Notes under the pieces: model-generated
Databases searched by the model: none
The model's input: the letters and a program-made list of their open reading frames with translations, nothing else
What the model was told of the DNA's origin: nothing
Position numbers and translations under genes: made by a program
Source of the DNA: DASWVC01 sp036401335
GTDB lineage: Bacteria; Verrucomicrobiota; Verrucomicrobiia; Chthoniobacterales; JAFAMB01
Assembly: GCA_036401335.1 (NCBI GenBank)
Contig: DASWVC010000425.1
Coordinates: forward strand, 1-19,883
Length of the DNA stretch: 19,883 nt
Reading direction: 5' to 3'
Part shown: positions 1 to 5,520 of the stretch, one piece after another
How the letters are laid out: each line of letters starts with the position of its first letter
How positions within the stretch are numbered: the stretch's first letter is position 1

Positions 1-204
1 AACCAGCGCCGTTTCGCGAACCTTCAGGCTTTGGCTTCGGAACTCCATCAACCGATTGGTCGCTTAGTTCTGGCGTACCTGCTGGCCTTCGACTTCCCCG
101 TGCTTCCGTTGATCGGTCCTAGAAACGTTGCGGACCTTGAAAAAAGCCTGCAGGCCGCCTCGGTCCGGCTTAGCCCGGAACAACGTGATGCCCTGACCGC
201 GTAA
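1..204 (+). CDS. Aldo/keto reductase, C-terminal fragment (5' end outside window)
   Basis: Reading frame 1 is open from the first base to a TAA at 202-204 and gives 67 residues with no start codon, so the gene begins before the window. The end of the peptide has the typical C-terminal signature of aldo/keto reductases: a helix (GRLVLAYLLA), then FPVLPLIGPRNVADLEKSL and a final LSPEQRDAL helix. In this family the IGPRN-type stretch contributes to binding the adenosine phosphate of NADPH, and the enzymes reduce aldehydes or ketones in the cytoplasm. The TIM-barrel core and catalytic Tyr/His/Lys/Asp residues are not visible, so the substrate cannot be guessed. It runs in the same direction as rpoZ but a 183-base gap with its own promoter candidate separates them, so they are probably not one operon. 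Family assignment is confident; the exact subfamily is unknown. Confidence 0.85.
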   Translation, partial: NQRRFANLQALASELHQPIGRLVLAYLLAFDFPVLPLIGPRNVADLEKSLQAASVRLSPEQRDALTA

Positions 205-303
205 GTTTCCCCGGCCGCGCAGTCGCCTTCCGGTCATGAAGGAATGCCCGGCAAGAATCAGGGCGTGGCGAAATGTCGCGGCCGCATTTTCTTAGAATCT
301 GCC

Positions 304-331
304 TTGACAAAACTAAAAAATGAGGCAGAAT
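304..331 (+). promoter_or_regulatory. Candidate sigma-70 promoter for rpoZ-smpB
   Basis: A perfect -35 hexamer TTGACA at 304-309 is followed after 16 bases by CAGAAT at 326-331 (4 of 6 matches to TATAAT), in a locally A-rich stretch that differs from the GC-rich surroundings. Transcription would start near 338, leaving a leader of about 50 bases before the rpoZ ATG at 388. The longer open frame starting at 244 would run through this promoter, which argues against that upstream start. An alternative -10, TCTAAT at 331-336, is a better match but its 21-base spacing is too long. Confidence 0.5.
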
Positions 332-387
332 CTAATTTCCTCGGGTACCGGGGCGTGCTTGGTTTTTGTCCCTTTTCGAAAATCGTT

Positions 388-609
388 ATGTCCAGTTACT
401 TGCTCGAGGAAGCGTCTAAGATTATTCCTAATACGGCCGTCCTAGTCAATGTCGTCTCTAAACGCGTCCGTCAACTCAGCAATGGCCGGCCGCCCTTAGT
501 CGAAGTGGGTCCTCGCATGTCCCACGCCGATGTTGCTTTCAAAGAAATCATTGAAGGCAAAATCAAGGTCGAAGATTACGTCGCCCCTGCCGCTGCCAGC
601 GTCGCGTAA
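388..609 (+). CDS. rpoZ: DNA-directed RNA polymerase omega subunit
   Basis: This 73-residue protein is the omega subunit of RNA polymerase, which chaperones assembly of the beta' subunit and sits at its surface. The family pattern is clear: an N-terminal helix with LLEEASKIIPN, the VNVVSKRVRQLSNGRPP segment, then the acidic helix FKEIIEGKIKVEDY. Length is normal for a short omega subunit. The frame is open back to 244, but the upstream 48 residues have no family similarity and overlap the promoter candidate, so the ATG at 388 is chosen. No clear Shine-Dalgarno sequence precedes it. It is followed after only 17 bases by smpB, so the two are likely co-transcribed. The tail AAAS after the conserved part is non-conserved and probably disordered. 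Confidence 0.95.
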   Translation: MSSYLLEEASKIIPNTAVLVNVVSKRVRQLSNGRPPLVEVGPRMSHADVAFKEIIEGKIKVEDYVAPAAASVA

Positions 610-626
610 CGTGCCTGTTTTTAATC

Positions 627-1088
627 ATGCCTGGAGAGATCGCCAGCAACCGGCGCGCTTACCACGACTTTCACATCCTGGAGAAGCTTGAGGCCGGCAT
701 TGAGCTGAAAGGCACGGAGGTCAAGTCCATCCGGGCCGGGTTGGCAAATCTGAACAATGCGTTCGCCAAGGTGGAGAACGCAGGCGTGTTCCTGCACGAC
801 GCCGACATTCAACCCTATGCCCGGGCCAGCCATGAGCAGCATGCAGCCAAGCGCAAACGGCGCCTTCTGCTGCACAAAGGGGAGATTGCCCGCTTATTCG
901 AAGCCAGTGCCGTTAAAGGCCACACGCTGGTCGCCCTGCGGCTTTACTGGAAAGATCAGCACGTGAAGCTGGAACTCGGCGTCGCTCAAGGTAAAAACCA
1001 CGGCGATAAACGGGCCGACTTGAAAGAGAAGGTCGAGCGGCGGGAGGCAGACCGAGCAATTTCCGCCTTCAATCGTCGCCGGGGCTAG
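627..1088 (+). CDS. smpB: SsrA-binding protein SmpB
   Basis: SmpB (153 residues) binds tmRNA and delivers it to stalled ribosomes in trans-translation, which releases the ribosome and tags the unfinished peptide for proteolysis. Conserved pieces are visible in order: NRRAYHDF at the N-terminus, GIELKGTEVKSIRAG (the hallmark beta-barrel motif) at residues 24-38, NLNNAFAKV, the YARAS/EQHAAKRKRRLLLHKGEI stretch, LYWKDQHVKLELGVAQGKN, and a basic tail with KRADLKEK that enters the decoding centre. Length is normal. It lies 17 bases after rpoZ in the same direction and is probably in its operon. Its TAG stop lies in a CTAG palindrome shared with the convergent HNH gene. No strong ribosome binding site is visible. 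The tmRNA gene itself is not in the window. Confidence 0.97.
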   Translation: MPGEIASNRRAYHDFHILEKLEAGIELKGTEVKSIRAGLANLNNAFAKVENAGVFLHDADIQPYARASHEQHAAKRKRRLLLHKGEIARLFEASAVKGHTLVALRLYWKDQHVKLELGVAQGKNHGDKRADLKEKVERREADRAISAFNRRRG

Positions 1089-1693
1089 GCAGCGTCCCCG
1101 AGTTCGACCTGCCAGAACGTTACATCCACAAATTTTCGCCAACTCGCATCCGGTTGGTGGCTGAGCGTGAACGCGTTAAGGGGATGCCACCGGGGTTTAC
1201 GGGGCACCCGCAGCAATCCCATGCCTGCCTCTTGCGGAAGCCGGTTGCCTTTTTTCGTGTTACAACGAATGCAGGAGCAGACGACATTTTCCCACGTTGT
1301 CTGGCCGCCCCGGTCGCGGGGCACGACGTGATCGAGGTTGAGATCATCCCGCTCGAACTGCCTGCCGCAATACTGGCAGGTGGACCGGTCGCGCTCGAAC
1401 ACGTTTTGGCGACTGAACTTAACGTCTTTTTTCGGCAGCCGGTCGAAGGTTCGCAGCACAATAATTTTTGGCACCCGCAGTCGGCTCGAGACCATTCCGA
1501 TCGTATCGGCGCCCCCATGCTCACAGGAATGACGAAGCCATTCGGTGAAATCAAACGTGGAGAATTCGCTCCGTGGATCCGTTGAAACCACCTGGGCCAC
1601 ACCTTGATAAAGCAGCAGAAAAGCGCGTCGCGCCGAGCAAACATGGACAGCCTGCCAGAGGCGATTTAAAACCAGCACCTGACTCTGCAGCAA
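1085..1693 (-). CDS. HNH endonuclease domain protein (zinc-ribbon type)
   Basis: This is an HNH family nuclease of the small stand-alone type that is widespread in bacterial chromosomes and of unknown cellular role. Numbering from a TTG start at 1693, an N-terminal domain begins QSQVLVLNRLWQAVHV (typical of this family). The nuclease core follows with CQYC, then LDHVVPRDRGG containing the first catalytic His, WENVVCSCIRCN containing the Asn and the second Cys pair, and KKGNRLP. The two CxxC pairs should bind a structural zinc, and His/Asn the catalytic metal. The frame stays open to a GTG at 1759, but those 22 extra residues are unlike the family and overlap a TTGACA promoter on this strand, so the TTG is preferred; the start remains uncertain. 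It converges on smpB with a 4-base stop overlap. A defence role cannot be shown from context. Confidence 0.88.
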   Translation of the reverse strand: MLQSQVLVLNRLWQAVHVCSARRAFLLLYQGVAQVVSTDPRSEFSTFDFTEWLRHSCEHGGADTIGMVSSRLRVPKIIVLRTFDRLPKKDVKFSRQNVFERDRSTCQYCGRQFERDDLNLDHVVPRDRGGQTTWENVVCSCIRCNTKKGNRLPQEAGMGLLRVPRKPRWHPLNAFTLSHQPDASWRKFVDVTFWQVELGDAA

Positions 1694-1749
1694 CGGGCTC
1701 ACGGCTTCAGACCCAAGCGTGCAACCCTGCCGACCGCCCAGGCCCCGGG

Positions 1750-1778
1750 ACGCTAACACGGAGGCAAAAAGGTGTCAA
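1750..1778 (-). promoter_or_regulatory. Candidate promoter for the HNH endonuclease gene
   Basis: On the minus strand a perfect TTGACA (1778 down to 1773) is followed after exactly 17 bases by TAGCGT (1755 to 1750), a weak -10 with T, A and final T conserved. A transcript would start near 1743, about 50 bases before the TTG start proposed at 1693. The GTG at 1759 lies inside this element, which is why the shorter protein is preferred. The -10 match is poor, so this is a tentative call. Confidence 0.35.
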
Positions 1779-1967
1779 AACCGGCGAAGAACCTGTTAGT
1801 GACCATGCAGGCCGGTCCATAAGGACCCGGCCCGGGGCCAGGGTCGGTTCCGGCCGCACGCTTGCATTTACTTCGTCATCGGACTGTTCCAGCGTGGATG
1901 GTGCTGGTGGTCACCGACGGCCATGTCCGTTAAGCTGGATTCTCAGATTGCTTTCCTTCGTGTATCA

Positions 1968-1973
1968 TATAAT
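1968..1973 (+). promoter_or_regulatory. -10 box of vapBC module 1, implying a leaderless mRNA
   Basis: A perfect TATAAT lies in an AT-rich patch directly before the antitoxin gene. Only 8 bases separate it from the ATG at 1982, so transcription should start at or within a base or two of the ATG. No Shine-Dalgarno sequence is present. There is no convincing -35 at 16-18 bases; a TTCTCA lies too far upstream (22 bases). In VapBC and Phd systems the antitoxin or complex usually binds its own promoter, so an operator is expected here, but no clear palindrome is seen. Confidence 0.55.
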
Positions 1974-1981
1974 CTGATTTT

Positions 1982-2269
1982 ATGGAACGCGAGATCACCG
2001 TCACTGAGGCGGCACGCAACTTCGCCGATGTTGTGGCCCGGGCCTTCTACCGCGGCGAATCCGCCAAGCTCATCAAGAACGGCCGCGTGGTCGCGCGTAT
2101 TGTGCCGGCCGAGGAAGCTCTCCATTTTCCCACGGGGACAGAATTGGCCAGGCTTTGGGGCCACCACGAGCGGCCGCGACTTTCACCCGCCGAAGCGCGG
2201 GCGCTGGAAGCAGACCTCAAAGCAGCTAAAAAGACGTTGCTGCCGCTCGAGGCACCCCCGTGGGAGTAG
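1982..2269 (+). CDS. Type II antitoxin, Phd/YefM-like (VapB partner), module 1
   Basis: This 95-residue protein is the labile antitoxin of a toxin-antitoxin pair. The N-terminal part has the Phd/YefM fold pattern: ITVTEAARNFADVVARA, then a basic beta-hairpin segment SAKLIKNGRVVARIVP that ends the DNA-binding domain. The C-terminal part, with LSPAEARALEADLKAAKK, should wrap around and neutralise the toxin. It overlaps the toxin gene by 10 bases (the toxin GTG lies within the last antitoxin codons), a typical translational coupling for such pairs. Expression is probably autoregulated at the TATAAT box just upstream. The ATG at 1982 is chosen because it matches the domain start exactly and lies just after the -10 box. 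The DNA-binding specificity is unknown. Confidence 0.88.
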   Translation: MEREITVTEAARNFADVVARAFYRGESAKLIKNGRVVARIVPAEEALHFPTGTELARLWGHHERPRLSPAEARALEADLKAAKKTLLPLEAPPWE

Positions 2270-2667
2270 TGCTGGATACCTCGGTCCTTATCGCCGCCGA
2301 GAAAGGCCGGCTGGATCTGCCGATACTCTTTTCCGCCATTGGCGAAGATCCCGTCGTAATCGCCGCCATCACCGCTTCCGAATTGCTCCACGGCGTTGAG
2401 CGCGCCCGAGCGACTGACCTCCAGGCACGTCGCGGCCGCTACGTCGAGTGGCTCATCGGCCACCTCGGGGTGGCCGCTTTTGGCCTTTCCGAAGCACGTG
2501 CACACGCCCGACTCTGGGCTCAGCTCTCGGTCCAGGGTCAATTGATTGGTCCCTACGACTTGCTGGTCGCTGCCACAGCACTGAGCCTTGGATTCTCGCT
2601 CGCCACGCTCAACACAAAGGAGTTTAAGCGCGTCCCTGGCCTGACCCTCTTCACCCTGCCGGCATGA
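2260..2667 (+). CDS. vapC: VapC-type PIN-domain ribonuclease toxin, module 1
   Basis: A 135-residue PIN-domain protein, the toxin partner of the upstream Phd-like antitoxin. PIN toxins are Mg2+-dependent endoribonucleases that typically cut tRNA or rRNA loops and stop growth when free of antitoxin. The acidic active-site positions are visible: Asp6 in VLDTSVLIA, Glu41 in TASELLHG, Asp100 in YDLLVAATAL, with LATLNTKEF near the C-terminus in the place of the fourth motif (Asn118 where many members have Asp). Length and order are normal, so the gene looks intact. Start is the GTG at 2260, inside the antitoxin reading frame. The stop TGA at 2665-2667 lies within the first element of a hairpin repeat cluster. 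The target RNA cannot be predicted from sequence. Confidence 0.92.
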   Translation: MGVVLDTSVLIAAEKGRLDLPILFSAIGEDPVVIAAITASELLHGVERARATDLQARRGRYVEWLIGHLGVAAFGLSEARAHARLWAQLSVQGQLIGPYDLLVAATALSLGFSLATLNTKEFKRVPGLTLFTLPA

Positions 2668-2829
2668 ACCCGGCTTTCACGCCGGCACGGTGCCCTTGTG
2701 ATTGTCCGGTAGGTCACGAGTCCCTTCGTGACCTTCCGGTAGGGGAGCTTGTCCTCAAGCGCCCGGGAATGGCATGCCGTCCGCGGTAAAAGGCGGTCCA
2801 GTAGGGCGGCGAGTCCCTTTGCAGCCGCC
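2661..2829. repeat. Cluster of four short hairpin repeats (REP-like)
   Basis: Between convergent vapC and the MMPL gene four hairpins stand side by side. (a) 2670-2685: stem CCGGC/GCCGG, loop TTTCAC, preceded by GGCATGAACC. (b) 2712-2733: perfect 8-bp stem GGTCACGA/TCGTGACC around loop GTCCCT. (c) 2743-2764: stem GCTTG/CAAGC with loop TCCT, extended by GGG/CCC across one mismatch. (d) 2805-2829: GGCGGC/GCCGCC around a region that again contains GTCCCT. Copies (b) and (c) share the upstream flank CCGGTAGG, and (d) has GTAGGG. Related copies occur at 8895-8929 (same loop) and 16152-16177 (same GGCATGAACC flank). Such elements may act as bidirectional terminators or be mobilised by a RAYT transposase; no such gene is present here. 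Confidence 0.7.
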
Positions 2830-2901
2830 AGGGAAGCGCTCCGTGGTGCCGGCCGTACTTCAGGAACTCAGCGCAAACTAAAAGCCGTTTCGAAAGCCCC
2901 T

Positions 2902-5460
2902 TCAAACCCGGACCGCTTCCCTTGGGAGAGTCTTGGTGGCCTGCCTGAGGTGCAGCCAGGCAAAGGCAGGGACGATGTAGAAAAAAGTGGTCAGCAAACA
3001 CCAGAACACCCCGACGGCACACACCAGACCCAAACCGCTGAGCGCAGGATTTTGCGCGGGTATCAGGACGGCAAACCCTGCCACCGCCGTGAATGCACAG
3101 ATCAAGAGCGGTTTGAGCACGTTAGCGAGGTTTTCCTGCAGATTGCCCTCGCGGCGACCCACGATCAAGAACTGGATTCCATGATCGACCCCAATGGCGA
3201 GCACCAACGGAAAAGCCAGGGTGTTCAAGAGGTTGATCGGCACGTGCAGCAGCTTCAGCGTGGCCACCAGCCCGAGCATCGACAAAGCCAGGGCGGACGA
3301 GTGGACAAACCACAACGATAACCGCCGGAAAACCACGGCCAGCAGCAAAAGGATTAACATTCCCACGGTCGTGGTAAATGCAATCAGCTCCCCACGCGCC
3401 CACGGCACCAGGTCAAACAGAGTAAACGTCATGCCCGTGACCACGGCTTCAGGGTCGGCAGCATGCACCAGATCGGTTAGCTGACGTTTGTCCGCTTCAG
3501 TCTGAATGGGTTCGGTGGGCCGGCATAGCCCCACCGCCATCGTCGGCTTGGCCGAAAAATACCGGTCGATGAAAAACCACCAACTCGACGAAGCCGGCAA
3601 CAGCTTGGACCATTCAGGAAGGCCGGTGGCCGTCTTTTCGTCGCTAAAATCGTGCAGCAAATCAAATGTGCCGGCAAACGCCTGGGGATCAAACCCGTTC
3701 TTCTCGAGGCTCGACCGGAACGCGGCCTCACCGGCCGCCACGTCGAATCCTGCCAGTTCCGCCCGATTTTCAGCAATCTGCCGGGGCGACAATGCCAAGG
3801 CCAGGGGCGTGCTCACGTTTTTCAGTTTGCCTTCGCGCTGGGCGGCGTCGAGCGCCACCGCCAACCGCTCCCACCGATCGTGAAACGATTGCGGGTCCTT
3901 TGCATCCACCAGGATGGCCACAGGATCCGATTCCTGGTTTAACTTCGCCTCCATCGTTCGTCGGGCAATCGAAGCTTGGCTGGTCGTCGGTTCCAGGGAG
4001 CGTGGATCGGTGTCGAACTTGAGGGGAATGGCGGGAGCCAGGGCCACCACCGCCGCTGCGAGCAGCACGCCGCCGGAGATCCAGAGAATTCTGCCCGGAG
4101 CGCGGAAGATCTCGCGCACAAACCGGCGGGCGCCGGTCAACATGAAGTCCGGGCCGGTCGGTAGCTTCGTGCGCTTGAAAAACATGAACAGGTAAAGAAC
4201 CGAGAACAACCCGGCAAAAGCCACTCCCAGGGCCACCAGGGTGCCAAGTTGCGCAAAGCCTGCGCTCTGGCTAAAACCCAAAGAAAGAAAGCCGACTGCC
4301 GTGGTTACCACCACGAAGAAAATGGCGGCCCCGACATTCCGGACCGAAACGAAAACCGCTCGCTCGTGCGTTTCGCCTTCGCGACGCGCCTGCAGGTAGC
4401 GGCCGTACAGCAGAAAACTGAAATCCACGCCGATGCCGACCAGGATCGAACAGAACGCGATTGCGATCATGTTAAGGTTCCGCAGGATCAGCATCCCCAG
4501 CGCCAACGACACCAGCGCCGAGAGCAGCAACACCAGGCAGATCCCCAGCAACGGCAGAAACCGGCGGAACGCAACGTAAAACAACCCGCTCACGATCAGG
4601 ATGGAAAGCGTGGAACTAAGGGCGCCGTCATGGTCCATGCTGCGTGAAATCTCCGCGACGTAAGGCGTCCGGCCGGTTACCAGGACCTTCGGTTTGTAGC
4701 CTGGCCATTCCTGTAAAGTTTGATCCCGAAACCGGTTCAGACGGTCCATCACCGCTTGACAATCCTTGGGTCCCAGCCCGGCCTGGTTCGTGATGGCGAG
4801 GCCGATTTGCAACAGCCCGTCGGGTGAAGCCAGCCCGCTTCCCTGGTCCATGCCGTTGCCGGAACCAAACGGCTTCATCGCCCGGGCAAACAACCCGAGT
4901 GGGTCCATCTGCGCCTCGTACTCCGCCCGGAATGAATCGCCGGACAAAGAGTCTCGCAGCCGGGTCAGCCGCGCGTCGATTGCCTCCGGGCGAAGCTGGG
5001 CCAGCGCCTCGCGAAACTCGTCCTTCGGAAGGTTCAGGAGGAGAGCCGGCACAAGCTTCTGGATCTCGCGCAAGCCGTCCTCAGTTTGAAAGGGGACCTG
5101 GTCGAACACCCTTACGATCCAAGGCTGCCGTTTCAGCTCAGCCATGAAATGCTCCCGAAATGGGTCCAGGTCATCGGCGTGCCCAGGCTCTGCCTCGAAT
5201 GCGAAAACCAGTTGCCGCGCCTGGGAAAATTCGGTGTTCCACTGTTTGAGGCCGCGCACGGACTCAAACTTCTGGGGCAGCAGGTCCAGCACCTCGGAAT
5301 CCAGGTTCCTGCGGGTCACGGCGACGTACAGGGCCAATCCGGCCAGCAACAACCCCAGCACGACCAAAAGGCCGGTCCGGTGCACGATTAGATCAGTTAA
5401 CCAATGCGTAAGGCCAGCAAAACGTGTCTGCGAACCCCGGGTCCGGGTGTTAAAACTCAT
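2902..5460 (-). CDS. MMPL/RND-superfamily exporter (predicted lipid transporter)
   Basis: An 852-residue inner-membrane protein of the MMPL/RND superfamily, which uses the proton gradient to move lipids, hopanoids or similar hydrophobic molecules. Topology is the family pattern of two repeats. TM1 lies near residues 30-48, a large periplasmic domain at about 50-280, and five helices at about 283-428. The second half has a helix at about 458-477, a second periplasmic domain to about 690, and helices at about 692-835. The internal repeat is marked by GIGVDFSFLLYGRY (343-356) and AIGVDHGIQFLIVGRR (755-770), whose Asp residues are expected in proton relay. It lacks an obvious membrane-fusion partner nearby, as is usual for MMPL proteins. 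It starts 60 bases after the LpxL-WaaF gene on the same strand, suggesting co-transcription and a lipid A or outer-membrane lipid cargo (inference). HpnN-like hopanoid transport is an alternative, but no hopanoid genes are visible. Confidence 0.9.
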   Translation of the reverse strand: MSFNTRTRGSQTRFAGLTHWLTDLIVHRTGLLVVLGLLLAGLALYVAVTRRNLDSEVLDLLPQKFESVRGLKQWNTEFSQARQLVFAFEAEPGHADDLDPFREHFMAELKRQPWIVRVFDQVPFQTEDGLREIQKLVPALLLNLPKDEFREALAQLRPEAIDARLTRLRDSLSGDSFRAEYEAQMDPLGLFARAMKPFGSGNGMDQGSGLASPDGLLQIGLAITNQAGLGPKDCQAVMDRLNRFRDQTLQEWPGYKPKVLVTGRTPYVAEISRSMDHDGALSSTLSILIVSGLFYVAFRRFLPLLGICLVLLLSALVSLALGMLILRNLNMIAIAFCSILVGIGVDFSFLLYGRYLQARREGETHERAVFVSVRNVGAAIFFVVVTTAVGFLSLGFSQSAGFAQLGTLVALGVAFAGLFSVLYLFMFFKRTKLPTGPDFMLTGARRFVREIFRAPGRILWISGGVLLAAAVVALAPAIPLKFDTDPRSLEPTTSQASIARRTMEAKLNQESDPVAILVDAKDPQSFHDRWERLAVALDAAQREGKLKNVSTPLALALSPRQIAENRAELAGFDVAAGEAAFRSSLEKNGFDPQAFAGTFDLLHDFSDEKTATGLPEWSKLLPASSSWWFFIDRYFSAKPTMAVGLCRPTEPIQTEADKRQLTDLVHAADPEAVVTGMTFTLFDLVPWARGELIAFTTTVGMLILLLLAVVFRRLSLWFVHSSALALSMLGLVATLKLLHVPINLLNTLAFPLVLAIGVDHGIQFLIVGRREGNLQENLANVLKPLLICAFTAVAGFAVLIPAQNPALSGLGLVCAVGVFWCLLTTFFYIVPAFAWLHLRQATKTLPREAVRV

Positions 5461-5520
5461 GCCAAAGCAGCGTTCCTTTCGAAAATAAAAGCCCCCACCC
5501 TTTACGCCACCAACCCGGTT

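Noticed and set aside
244..387. 48-residue N-terminal extension of rpoZ
   Set aside because: It overlaps a TTGACA promoter candidate, has no similarity to omega subunits, and an ATG at 388 begins exactly at the conserved part.
1573..1977. 134-codon plus-strand frame upstream of vapBC module 1
   Set aside because: It runs antisense to the HNH gene and its composition (Pro/Arg/Gly/Ser-rich) is that of a shadow frame; no start signal.
1085..2667. HNH nuclease and vapBC as one defence island
   Set aside because: The genes are divergent with separate promoters, both families are common outside defence islands, and no other defence gene is present.
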